Shown: in pieces, positions 1 through 5,348 of the stretch
Position numbering within the stretch: position 1 is the stretch's first letter
Layout: each line of letters begins with the position of its first letter
Source: an uncultured Bacillota bacterium
GTDB taxonomy: Bacteria; Bacillota; Clostridia; Peptostreptococcales; Anaerovoracaceae
Direction: 5' to 3'
Length of the DNA: 6,549 nt
Assembly: GCA_946541435.1 (NCBI GenBank)
Contig: CAMNJK010000092.1
Location: forward strand, 1 to 6,549
Translations under genes and position numbers: made by a program
Notes under the pieces: generated by a model
Told to the model about the DNA's origin: nothing
Database searches by the model: none
What the model saw: the letters and a program-made list of their open reading frames with translations, nothing else

Positions 1-1369
1 CGTTCTCGCTCCTCATCTGCTGCATCACGCCCTTGCGGATGTTCAGCTTGGAGATGACGGATCCAGAGTACTCATCCGGCACATCGATGACCACCTCTTC
101 ATAAGGCTCCAGAGACCTGCCCTTTTCATCTTTTCTCATGATGACTTCCGGCTTGGAGACCGCCAGCTCATAGCCTTCCCGCCGCATATTCTCGATCAGG
201 ATGGACAGGTGCAGTTCGCCTCTGCCGGAGACCTTGAAGCTGTCCGTGGAATCCGTCTCTTCCACCCGGAGTCCTACGTTGACCTCCAATTCCTTTTTCA
301 GACGCTCCCGGATATGACGGGAGGTGACGAATTTTCCTACCTTGCCCGCGAAAGGTGATTTGTTGACCATGAAGTACATGGACAGGGTCGGCTCCTCGAT
401 GGAGATCATGGGCAGCGGGTCGGAATGGCCCTGGGCGCAGATGGTCTCGCCGATGGAGATATCCGAAATACCGGATACCACCACGATGTCGCCGGACCGG
501 GCTTCCTCCACCGGCATCCGCTTGAGACCCCGGTAAACAAAGACCTGATTGACCTTCCGGTCTCTGGGCTGCAGGTCTTCACCCGTGACGCTGACGGTCT
601 GGGCTTCCCGGAGCGTACCGCTGGTGATCCGGCCGATGCCCAGTCTGCCGATGTAATCATCGTATGCCAGCGCGGAGATCTGCAGCTGCAGAGGCTCCTC
701 GTCCTTGTCCGGATAGGGCTGGCAGTGTTCGATGATGGTCTCGAAGAGTGGCGTGATATCCAGGCCGTTCATGCCCTTGGCGGATTTCTTGATCTTCTGC
801 TCTCCCTGCTGGACTTCCAGTCCCGCGCAGTCCGCAGGATCCCGCACCACGATGCCCTGGCGGGCGATGCCGTAAAGGATGGGGAAATCCAGCTGCTCGT
901 CGCTGGCATCCAGATCCATGAAAAGTTCATAGACTTCGTCCACGACTTCGTCGATCCGGGCGTCCTTCTTGTCGATCTTGTTGATCAGCAGGATGGGGTT
1001 CAGCCCCTGCTCCAGGGACTTTTTCAGGACGAACCGGGTCTGGGGCATGGGGCCCTCGCTGGAGTCCACCAGCAGGATGACCGTATCCACGGTCTTGATG
1101 ATCCGCTCTACCTCCGATGAAAAGTCCGCGTGTCCCGGTGTGTCCACGATGTTGATCTTGGTGTCGCCGTGCATGACGGAACAGTTCTTGGAATAGATGG
1201 TGATGCCGCGCTCCCGCTCGATGTCGTCGCTGTCCATGACGCAGTCCACCACCTGCTGGTTCTCACGGAACACACCGCTCTGGTTCAGGAATGCGTCCAC
1301 CAGGGTGGACTTGCCCGCGTCGACGTGGGCGATCACTGCAATGTTGATGATTTTTTCGTGTTTGCTCAT
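1..1369 (-). CDS. typA: TypA/BipA-like translational GTPase (C-terminus beyond left edge)
   Basis: This is a ribosome-associated GTPase of the TypA/BipA family, which is linked to ribosome assembly and stress adaptation and acts in the cytoplasm. About 456 N-terminal residues are present of the roughly 610 usual for the family; the frame is still open at position 1. Visible motifs are G1 AHVDAGKST (residues 14-22), the switch I region DIERERGIT (49-57), G3 DTPGHADF (76-83) and G4 NKID (130-133). Further along come the EF-Tu-like domain II and an EF-G-like domain III containing SGRGELHLSILIENMRREGYE. The DIERERGIT and GELHL...ENMRREGYE signatures favour TypA over EF-G, LepA or PrfC. Compared with classical TypA (as I recall it), G1 has Ala-Gly-Lys-Ser where His-Gly-Lys-Thr is usual, DFSSEVER replaces DFGGEVER, and there is an extra charged stretch at about 176-202. 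The ATG at 1369 is supported by AGGAGA eight bases upstream. It is the last visible gene of a probable ung-lysO-typA unit. Confidence 0.93.
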   Translation of the reverse strand, partial: MSKHEKIINIAVIAHVDAGKSTLVDAFLNQSGVFRENQQVVDCVMDSDDIERERGITIYSKNCSVMHGDTKINIVDTPGHADFSSEVERIIKTVDTVILLVDSSEGPMPQTRFVLKKSLEQGLNPILLINKIDKKDARIDEVVDEVYELFMDLDASDEQLDFPILYGIARQGIVVRDPADCAGLEVQQGEQKIKKSAKGMNGLDITPLFETIIEHCQPYPDKDEEPLQLQISALAYDDYIGRLGIGRITSGTLREAQTVSVTGEDLQPRDRKVNQVFVYRGLKRMPVEEARSGDIVVVSGISDISIGETICAQGHSDPLPMISIEEPTLSMYFMVNKSPFAGKVGKFVTSRHIRERLKKELEVNVGLRVEETDSTDSFKVSGRGELHLSILIENMRREGYELAVSKPEVIMRKDEKGRSLEPYEEVVIDVPDEYSGSVISKLNIRKGVMQQMRSEN

Positions 1370-1377
1370 TTATCTTA

Positions 1378-1383
1378 TCTCCT
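1378..1383 (-). promoter_or_regulatory. Shine-Dalgarno site of typA
   Basis: Read on the minus strand, AGGAGA lies eight bases before the ATG at 1369. This fixes the start of the typA-like gene and agrees with the conserved N-terminus of the family. Confidence 0.8.
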
Positions 1384-1390
1384 GTTGAAG

Positions 1391-1400
1391 TTTTTATACA
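1391..1400 (-). promoter_or_regulatory. Weak possible -10 element ahead of typA
   Basis: The 69-base gap between lysO and typA contains TGTATAAAAA on the minus strand, which could serve as a -10 (TATAAA, 5 of 6 to consensus). No good -35 lies 16-18 bases upstream and no clear terminator separates lysO from typA. An internal promoter is therefore possible, but read-through from the ung promoter is equally consistent with the sequence. Confidence 0.25.
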
Positions 1401-1438
1401 AAAGCTGGCCGGTGCCTGACATCCGATGCGGTCGGTGC

Positions 1439-2464
1439 CTATATCCCCATGATCAGCGGCACCCCCACGGAAGTGACCGCGCACATGATGGCGCCGATAG
1501 CGAAGGAATAGATCACGGTATCCGGCCGGCAGGACCGCCCCACGATGGGGATACACACGTCCATGGCGGCGATGCCCGGAATGCTGGCCGCCTCCAGATA
1601 GCCGATCTTGCGGGCGGCCAACGGGATCAGCACGATGCCGGAGACTTCCCGGATCACGTTGTGCATGAAGGATACCGCGCTGGCTACGATGTACTGCTGC
1701 CCCGCGTTCGCAATGACCACAGGCGCGTAGCTGTACCATCCGAAACCGATGGGAATGGCCGCGCTCTCCCGCAGGGTAAAGCCAAGCAGCAGACAGACCG
1801 CGATCCCCAGCGCCATGGTTCCCACCATGGAGGCCACCGGAAATGCCAGCACCCTGCATCCCGCGCTTCGAATGTTTTTGATCACCTCTCCGGAGCTTCC
1901 CATATCCAGACCCACCAGGGTCATGAGGATGCAGAGCAGGATGATCATGGCCAGATTGCTGGATCCGTCAAACCACTGCAGGAACATGTCCCCCCGGGGA
2001 GCCAGTAGGAATGCGCCGATGATCATGCCGATGATCACCACCGACAGCAGGATCACTGTGCTGCGGATGTCCGAGGAACTGTCTTTATCTCCTGCTTCCG
2101 GTCCGGGCGCGTGCTCCGGATCAGCAGGTTCTTCTGCCGCAGAAGGAAGCCTGGAACCCGCCTGCCTTTGCAGGAGATTCCCATACCGGTCCATGCGGAA
2201 GATCTTTCGCAGGCCGAACATGGACAGCATGCTGCCGGCCACGCAGAATATGGTGATGGCCAAGGACTTCAGGCCGATGACGCCCAGGTTCGATGTGACC
2301 TGTTCGTTGACCCCCATCCGCATGCCCATGCAGAAGCACAGACAGTAGACGGTGACCAGCATGAATGTCGGCAGCGGACCCATGGTCTTCCCTGCTTTGC
2401 GTATCCTGGCGCCCAGGATGTAACCCGCGATCAGGAATGCCCAGTACAAGAGAAGCAGTTTCAC
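1439..2464 (-). CDS. lysO: LysO-family (DUF340) membrane exporter, probable L-lysine exporter
   Basis: This 341-residue integral membrane protein resembles E. coli LysO (YbjE), which exports L-lysine and toxic lysine analogues. Hydrophobic segments fall at about 2-20, 30-50, 62-84, 136-155, 168-188, 202-231, 240-262, 275-290 and 315-340. Family hallmarks in the C-terminal half are GFGWYS (240-245), FMHNVIRE (266-273), corresponding to FFNDLARE in E. coli, and MDVCIPIV (301-308), corresponding to MDFTLPVL. An acidic, Pro/Ala-rich linker of about 45 residues (90-134) separates the N-terminal DUF340 part from the C-terminal part. The E. coli protein is about 40 residues shorter. The start is GTG, overlapping the ung stop as GTGA, with TGGAGG eight bases upstream inside ung; this suggests translational coupling. 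The fold assignment is strong, but lysine as the substrate is inferred from the family. Confidence 0.85.
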   Translation of the reverse strand: MKLLLLYWAFLIAGYILGARIRKAGKTMGPLPTFMLVTVYCLCFCMGMRMGVNEQVTSNLGVIGLKSLAITIFCVAGSMLSMFGLRKIFRMDRYGNLLQRQAGSRLPSAAEEPADPEHAPGPEAGDKDSSSDIRSTVILLSVVIIGMIIGAFLLAPRGDMFLQWFDGSSNLAMIILLCILMTLVGLDMGSSGEVIKNIRSAGCRVLAFPVASMVGTMALGIAVCLLLGFTLRESAAIPIGFGWYSYAPVVIANAGQQYIVASAVSFMHNVIREVSGIVLIPLAARKIGYLEAASIPGIAAMDVCIPIVGRSCRPDTVIYSFAIGAIMCAVTSVGVPLIMGI

Positions 2465-3132
2465 TCGGGGATCCTCCAGTCGATGGGCTCCTGCCCGTGG
2501 GCAGCCAGGAACTCATTGGCGCGGGAAAAATACCTGCCGCCCCAGAATCCGTAATGTGCGGACAGGGGACTGGGATGCGCGCCGGTGATGATGGCGTGGT
2601 TGGGATTCGTGATCAGCTGGGCCTTGGCCTTGGCGGGTTTGCCCCAGAGGATGAACACCATGGGCTCCTGCCGCTCGTTCAGCTTCTGGATCACATGGTC
2701 CGTGAAGATCTCCCAGCCTTTGCCCTTGTGGGAGTGGGCCGCGTGGGCCCGCACGGTCAGCACCGTATTGAGCAGGAGCACGCCGTTCTTCGCCCAGCTC
2801 TCAAGACAGCCGTGGGACGGGGGCGCGATCCCCAGATCCGCCTGCAGTTCCTTAAAGATGTTCACCAGAGACGGCGGCGGCTGTACGCCCTTCTGCACAC
2901 TGAAACAGAGCCCGTGGGCCTGCCCGGGTTCATGATAGGGATCCTGTCCCAGGATCACCGCCCGGACCTTCTCGTAGGGCGTGTATTTCAGGGCATTGAA
3001 GATGTCGTACATGTCCGGATAGATGATCCGGCTGCCGTACTCTACCTTCAGAAATTCCCGCAGCTGCAGGTAATACTCCTGATCGAATTCGCCTTTCAGG
3101 ACCTCGTCCCAGCTGTTGCCGATGTGGACCAT
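2461..3132 (-). CDS. ung: Uracil-DNA glycosylase, family 1
   Basis: This 223-residue enzyme removes uracil from DNA, starting base-excision repair of deaminated cytosine or misincorporated dUMP. The family 1 signature is complete. GQDPYH (62-67) carries the catalytic water-activating Asp64, and Phe77 in HGLCFSV stacks on the uracil. Asn122 in LLLNTVL reads the base, and HPSPLSAH (186-193) carries the catalytic His and the minor-groove-inserting loop. Its length matches the 220-230 residues usual for bacterial Ung, and the protein appears intact. The ATG at 3132 is preceded by AGAAGGA ten bases upstream; an ATG eleven bases earlier is out of frame. It is the first gene after a strong promoter and overlaps lysO by four bases, so it is probably the head of an ung-lysO-(typA) operon. 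Confidence 0.97.
   Translation of the reverse strand: MVHIGNSWDEVLKGEFDQEYYLQLREFLKVEYGSRIIYPDMYDIFNALKYTPYEKVRAVILGQDPYHEPGQAHGLCFSVQKGVQPPPSLVNIFKELQADLGIAPPSHGCLESWAKNGVLLLNTVLTVRAHAAHSHKGKGWEIFTDHVIQKLNERQEPMVFILWGKPAKAKAQLITNPNHAIITGAHPSPLSAHYGFWGGRYFSRANEFLAAHGQEPIDWRIPE
2473..2478 (-). promoter_or_regulatory. Shine-Dalgarno site of lysO inside ung
   Basis: TGGAGG on the minus strand lies within the last codons of ung, eight bases before the GTG at 2464. It decides in favour of the GTG start, which shares four bases (GTGA) with the ung stop codon. Confidence 0.8.
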
Positions 3133-3142
3133 AGTGTTTCCA

Positions 3143-3149
3143 TCCTTCT
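3143..3149 (-). promoter_or_regulatory. Shine-Dalgarno site of ung
   Basis: AGAAGGA on the minus strand lies ten bases before the ATG at 3132, a spacing on the long side but acceptable. Confidence 0.65.
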
Positions 3150-3167
3150 GACTGCTGTTCTCCTACT

Positions 3168-3188
3168 CCCCGTTTCGCGGAAACAGGG
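3168..3188 (-). other. Small hairpin in the predicted ung 5' leader
   Basis: The arms GTTTC (3172-3176) and GAAAC (3180-3184) close on a three-base loop. After one C/A mismatch the stem continues with CCC/GGG (3168-3170 and 3186-3188). It lies between the predicted transcription start near 3202 and the ribosome binding site. No U-tract follows in either direction, so it is not a terminator. A role in mRNA stability is possible but unsupported. Confidence 0.4.
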
Positions 3189-3208
3189 CTGTTCAGCATA
3201 TCCGTATT

Positions 3209-3237
3209 ATTTTATTACGAATCTATTCTTCTGGCAA
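3209..3237 (-). promoter_or_regulatory. Sigma-A-type promoter of the ung-lysO unit
   Basis: On the minus strand, TTGCCA (3237-3232, 5 of 6 to consensus) is followed after exactly 17 bases by TAAAAT (3214-3209, 5 of 6). The predicted transcription start is near 3202, giving a leader of about 70 bases before ung. It is the best vegetative promoter match in the window. Confidence 0.72.
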
Positions 3238-3300
3238 GGGGTTCCTGAGATTGGGACGGGCGATGTTTCAATGGTTGGAACAGGACTGCGGGCTGCCGCG

Positions 3301-3351
3301 CAAACAATTTCCAGCCATAATCAGCGGAAATTGTTTAGCAGTAAACAAATT
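3301..3351. repeat. Inverted-repeat cluster 1 (three AAACAATT-type arms)
   Basis: Arm AAACAATTTCC (3302-3312) is perfectly complementary to GGAAATTGTTT (3326-3336) across a 13-base loop. The second arm can alternatively pair with the next one: TTGTTTA (3331-3337), loop GCAG, TAAACAA (3342-3348). The arms therefore compete for mutually exclusive hairpins. No U-tract follows, so these are not typical terminators. Operator sites, a structured RNA or a remnant of a small mobile element are all possible. Confidence 0.7.
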
Positions 3352-3393
3352 CAGGGGATGGAGCTAAAAATTTGGGACAAACATTCGGCTGAA

Positions 3394-3412
3394 ATCATCC
3401 AGGCAGGATGAT
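3394..3412. repeat. Short hairpin between the two repeat clusters
   Basis: ATCATCC (3394-3400) and GGATGAT (3406-3412) pair perfectly over a five-base loop. On the minus strand the stem is followed by only three T residues, too few for a confident terminator. Confidence 0.45.
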
Positions 3413-3505
3413 CCCTTCCAAATATTGTTATATATTCGCCATGTTTACATCTTTGAAGGCCTCAATGCCACCAGATGAGAAACAAAAACACGGCCAAATG
3501 CGCTG

Positions 3506-3557
3506 TAATTGTTTGGTGGCAAACAATTATCGGCATTCACAGAGAAAAATTGTTTGC
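3506..3557. repeat. Inverted-repeat cluster 2 (three AAACAATT-type arms)
   Basis: TAATTGTTTG (3506-3515), loop GTGG, CAAACAATTA (3520-3529) forms a perfect 10-bp stem. The right arm extended to GCAAACAATT (3519-3528) is also perfectly complementary to AATTGTTTGC (3548-3557). As in cluster 1, three arms offer two exclusive pairings. The repeated unit, spacing logic and four-base loops are shared with cluster 1, which argues against chance. Confidence 0.72.
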
Positions 3558-3609
3558 ACATGGTTCTGGACTTGACTTCGACTGATTAGGACAGATCCAC
3601 CCTATCCAC

Positions 3610-3658
3610 AAAAGAACGACTGCCGCACCAGATTCTCGCTCTGATGCGGCAGTCGTTT
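3610..3658 (-). terminator. Strong intrinsic terminator, possibly bidirectional
   Basis: AACGACTGCCGCA (3615-3627) pairs perfectly with TGCGGCAGTCGTT (3645-3657). After one C/A mismatch the stem continues with CAGA/TCTG, closing a seven-base loop. Read on the minus strand the stem is followed by TTCTTTTG; on the plus strand by TTTCGTTTCATTT. It lies about 45 bases after the stop of the gene remnant at 3703-3810, whose original terminator it probably was. Confidence 0.8.
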
Positions 3659-3702
3659 CGTTTCATTTAGAGGTCAGGATTTCTCTATGCTTCCTGATCG
3701 TC

Positions 3703-3810
3703 TTATTTCTTGATCTTGACTTTCTTTTTGTTGGACCACTTTCCGTATACTTTGATCGTGGTTCCGGGTTTGGCCAGGTTGTCGACATTTGTGAAGGTCC
3801 GGACCTTATA
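3703..3810 (-). pseudogene. C-terminal remnant of an unidentified gene
   Basis: On the minus strand 35 codons read YKVRTFTNVDNLAKPGTT followed by a Lys-rich tail ending VKIKK and TAA. The composition looks protein-like: a beta-strand-like alternation, then a basic end, as seen at the C-termini of secreted Ig-like or repeat-bearing proteins of Clostridia. The frame can be extended upstream to an ATG at 3840 (45 residues in total). However, that ATG lies in the loop of the deacetylase terminator, has no ribosome binding site, and the added residues are just the terminator T-tract. I therefore read it as the 3' end of a gene whose body has been lost, with its own terminator still in place downstream (3610-3658). 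I do not recognise the family. A tiny intact basic protein is the less likely alternative. Confidence 0.45.
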
Positions 3811-3823
3811 TGAATGAAGATAC

Positions 3824-3849
3824 AAAAAAGCTCTCGTCATGAGAGAGCT
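3824..3849 (-). terminator. Intrinsic terminator of the polysaccharide deacetylase gene
   Basis: Read on the minus strand, AGCTCTC, a seven-base loop and GAGAGCT form a 7-bp stem followed by a run of six or so T residues. It starts 18 bases after the deacetylase stop codon. Confidence 0.85.
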
Positions 3850-3867
3850 CTTGGGAGATCCAACCCC

Positions 3868-5268
3868 TCACTGTCCGGCCCCTGCCGGCGGTGAGACATT
3901 GGTCATAAAATAGTTCATGGTCTGGTCCTGCCACATCCGGACGCGGGGCAGCACCAGGGGGTCCATGCCCGGATAAGCCTTGCCCCACTGGGTGGTGACG
4001 CCGCAGAGGAAGCCCGCAGCCTCCAGCATGGCATGGGTATTGGCGTTGTTGTCTCCATAAGGATACGCGAAGGCGTCGGAGCTGCCGCAGATCTCCGTGG
4101 ATTTCTGCAGGTCCGCCAGGCCCGTGGCGTAATCGATCACCGGCAGGATCCCGCGGTAATCCGCTGAACCGCCGCCCCGGTGCATGTCGTGGGTATGGGA
4201 CTCAAACGTCAGATAGTCGCTCCTGAATTCCTTGACCTTACGCTCGCCGCTGTGCACCGTGATCAGGAAGCTGGTCACCGGCACATGGGTCTGTTCGATC
4301 ACCGGCAGCAGGTGCTCCAGAGTATACTGCTCCCCGTCGTCAAAGGTCAGCACGATGCTCTTCTCCGGCAGGAGGAGCTTTCCGTCCACATAGTCCCGCA
4401 CTTCCTTCCAGGTGGGATAATAGTAGCCCTCATCGTTGAGCCAGTTCATCTCTTCGATCAGATCCTGCTGGCTGATATAGTTCTTGTACCGGGCGTTGAC
4501 GTCCGCCGGCGGATCATTCTCATCGTACACATAATGGTACATGCAGATGGGGAGACCAACCGCCCCGTAATCTGTATTTGGCTGTACGGTCACCGTCCGG
4601 CTGCGGCGGCTCACATGTCCCTCATCGTCCGCCACCGTATAGACCACCTCATAAGTCCCTGCCCGGCGCAGCAGCGTCCTGCCGCTGCCGGATGCCTGCA
4701 CGGATTCTGAATCCTGCACCGAACCTGCATCCTGATCGCCCAAAAGCTGGCAGGTCACCTGTACCCGATCCGTCAGGCTGGTCCCGTCATCCGCTTTGGC
4801 TTTGTATCCCGGCTCCTCAAAGGTTTCCCCCAGAAGAAGTTCCTGGTTTTTGCTCCCCTTCAGCTTCAGTTTCGGAAGCATGCGGTCCAGCACCGTCACG
4901 GTACGCTGCACGACGAAATTGCCGGACTCATAGGTGATCTCATACTCTCCGGGTGTAGTCAGATCCAGATTCGACGACACCTCCACCTTGTCCGATACAT
5001 CCCGTCCGCCCCGCATGGCCAGCACACCGGGATCCTCAAAGACCCCGTGCTTGCCCACGGTCATGTGCTCCTCACCCTGCAAAACCAGGTAAGCCTCTGC
5101 GGTATAATAGTGGATGACGGTGATGACGATGCCCATGGTGATCACAGCCAGAAGCAAAGCGGGTAGCACCAGCCACTTCCTGCGGCGGGTTCTTCCGGAT
5201 CCCTTCCGTTTCTTGGTTTCTCCGCGCACGTTCTGCGCCAGGATCTTCTGTGTATGTGTCCAGCTCAT
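3868..5268 (-). CDS. Membrane-anchored polysaccharide deacetylase (CE4/NodB) with Ig-like domains
   Basis: This 466-residue surface enzyme is predicted to remove acetyl groups from an N-acetylated glycan outside the cell. A short basic cytoplasmic tail (1-31) precedes one membrane helix (about 32-52, an uncleaved anchor). Two Ig-like domains of the DUF5011 type follow (about 57-127 and 131-228), recognisable from FEDPG and FEEPGYKA and from the TPGEYEITY and RAGTYEVVYTVADDEGH motifs. The catalytic domain begins at GLPICMYHYV (238-247). Its TFDDG (308-312) supplies base Asp310 and metal ligand Asp311; SHTHDMH (357-363) supplies His358 and His363; FAYPYGDNN (400-408) and LPRVRM (440-445) complete the pocket. 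The His ligands are five residues apart, as in PgaB/IcaB-type enzymes, rather than four as in peptidoglycan deacetylases such as PgdA. The substrate is not known; the spacing hints at a poly-N-acetylglucosamine-like glycan. AGGGG lies six bases before the ATG. It is a single-gene unit, divergent from the radical SAM gene. Confidence 0.92.
   Translation of the reverse strand: MSWTHTQKILAQNVRGETKKRKGSGRTRRRKWLVLPALLLAVITMGIVITVIHYYTAEAYLVLQGEEHMTVGKHGVFEDPGVLAMRGGRDVSDKVEVSSNLDLTTPGEYEITYESGNFVVQRTVTVLDRMLPKLKLKGSKNQELLLGETFEEPGYKAKADDGTSLTDRVQVTCQLLGDQDAGSVQDSESVQASGSGRTLLRRAGTYEVVYTVADDEGHVSRRSRTVTVQPNTDYGAVGLPICMYHYVYDENDPPADVNARYKNYISQQDLIEEMNWLNDEGYYYPTWKEVRDYVDGKLLLPEKSIVLTFDDGEQYTLEHLLPVIEQTHVPVTSFLITVHSGERKVKEFRSDYLTFESHTHDMHRGGGSADYRGILPVIDYATGLADLQKSTEICGSSDAFAYPYGDNNANTHAMLEAAGFLCGVTTQWGKAYPGMDPLVLPRVRMWQDQTMNYFMTNVSPPAGAGQ
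4681..4734 (-). repeat. Degenerate 18-bp repeat in the deacetylase Ig linker
   Basis: Residues 179-196 read QDAGSV, QDSESV, QASGSG, three imperfect hexapeptide units inserted in the second Ig-like domain. The DNA units are 18 bases each and diverged. It is a low-complexity, in-frame expansion in a probable surface loop. Confidence 0.5.
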
Positions 5269-5274
5269 GATCTG

Positions 5275-5279
5275 CCCCT
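5275..5279 (-). promoter_or_regulatory. Shine-Dalgarno site of the deacetylase gene
   Basis: AGGGG on the minus strand, six bases before the ATG at 5268, supports that start over downstream alternatives and keeps the basic N-terminal tail of the protein. Confidence 0.6.
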
Positions 5280-5306
5280 GTCTCTGATGTCGTTAACTGT
5301 GCTTTC

Positions 5307-5315
5307 ATTTTACCA
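5307..5315 (-). promoter_or_regulatory. Extended -10 promoter of the deacetylase gene
   Basis: On the minus strand TGG directly precedes TAAAAT (5312-5307), an extended -10 element with 5 of 6 matches. No clear -35 is present. Transcription would start near 5300, giving a leader of about 32 bases that includes the AGGGG site. Confidence 0.5.
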
Positions 5316-5335
5316 CAGTTCAGCGTTCTGCTGTG
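5314..5335. promoter_or_regulatory. Dyad between the divergent -10 elements
   Basis: CACAG (5314-5318) and CTGTG (5331-5335) flank an inner CAG/CTG pair. The element sits exactly between the two opposed -10 hexamers, where a bound regulator would block both. It is short and could be chance. Confidence 0.3.
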
Positions 5336-5342
5336 ATATAAT
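5334..5342 (+). promoter_or_regulatory. Consensus extended -10 of the radical SAM gene
   Basis: TGATATAAT is a perfect extended -10 (TGnTATAAT). There is no good -35 at 16-18 bases upstream, which an extended -10 can tolerate. The hexamer ends at 5342, only six bases before the ATG, so the predicted transcription start falls on or beside the start codon. Confidence 0.65.
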
Positions 5343-5348
5343 GTTTTT

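Larger units (their letters stand above)
3238..3612. other. AT-richer intergenic region with a hairpin array
   Basis: About 375 bases without a credible gene. Base composition shifts visibly toward A/T compared with the flanking genes. The segment carries six copies of an AAACAATT-type motif in alternating orientation (3301-3557) and a separate 7-bp hairpin at 3394-3412. I see no convincing start codon with a ribosome binding site, and no recognisable protein on either strand. Confidence 0.6.

Noticed and set aside
1400..1440. Terminator between the exporter and typA
   Set aside because: There is a direct repeat of GGCACCG and a 4-bp CCGA/TCGG pairing, but no stable stem followed by a T-tract.
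425..2008. Long plus-strand open frames opposite typA and the exporter (231 and 292 codons)
   Set aside because: Their products are compositionally odd (His/Asp-rich) and they mirror well-conserved genes on the other strand. They have no proper starts.
2365..3411. A 348-codon open frame on the plus strand across ung and into the intergenic region
   Set aside because: It lies antisense to ung, which is unmistakable. It starts inside the exporter gene without a ribosome binding site and encodes no recognisable family. Such frames are common opposite GC-rich genes.
3301..3557. CRISPR array
   Set aside because: Arms are short, alternate in orientation, have unequal spacing and lack uniform spacers; no cas genes are nearby.
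3301..3557. Complete insertion sequence
   Set aside because: There is no transposase frame between or near the inverted arms, and no target-site duplication could be identified.
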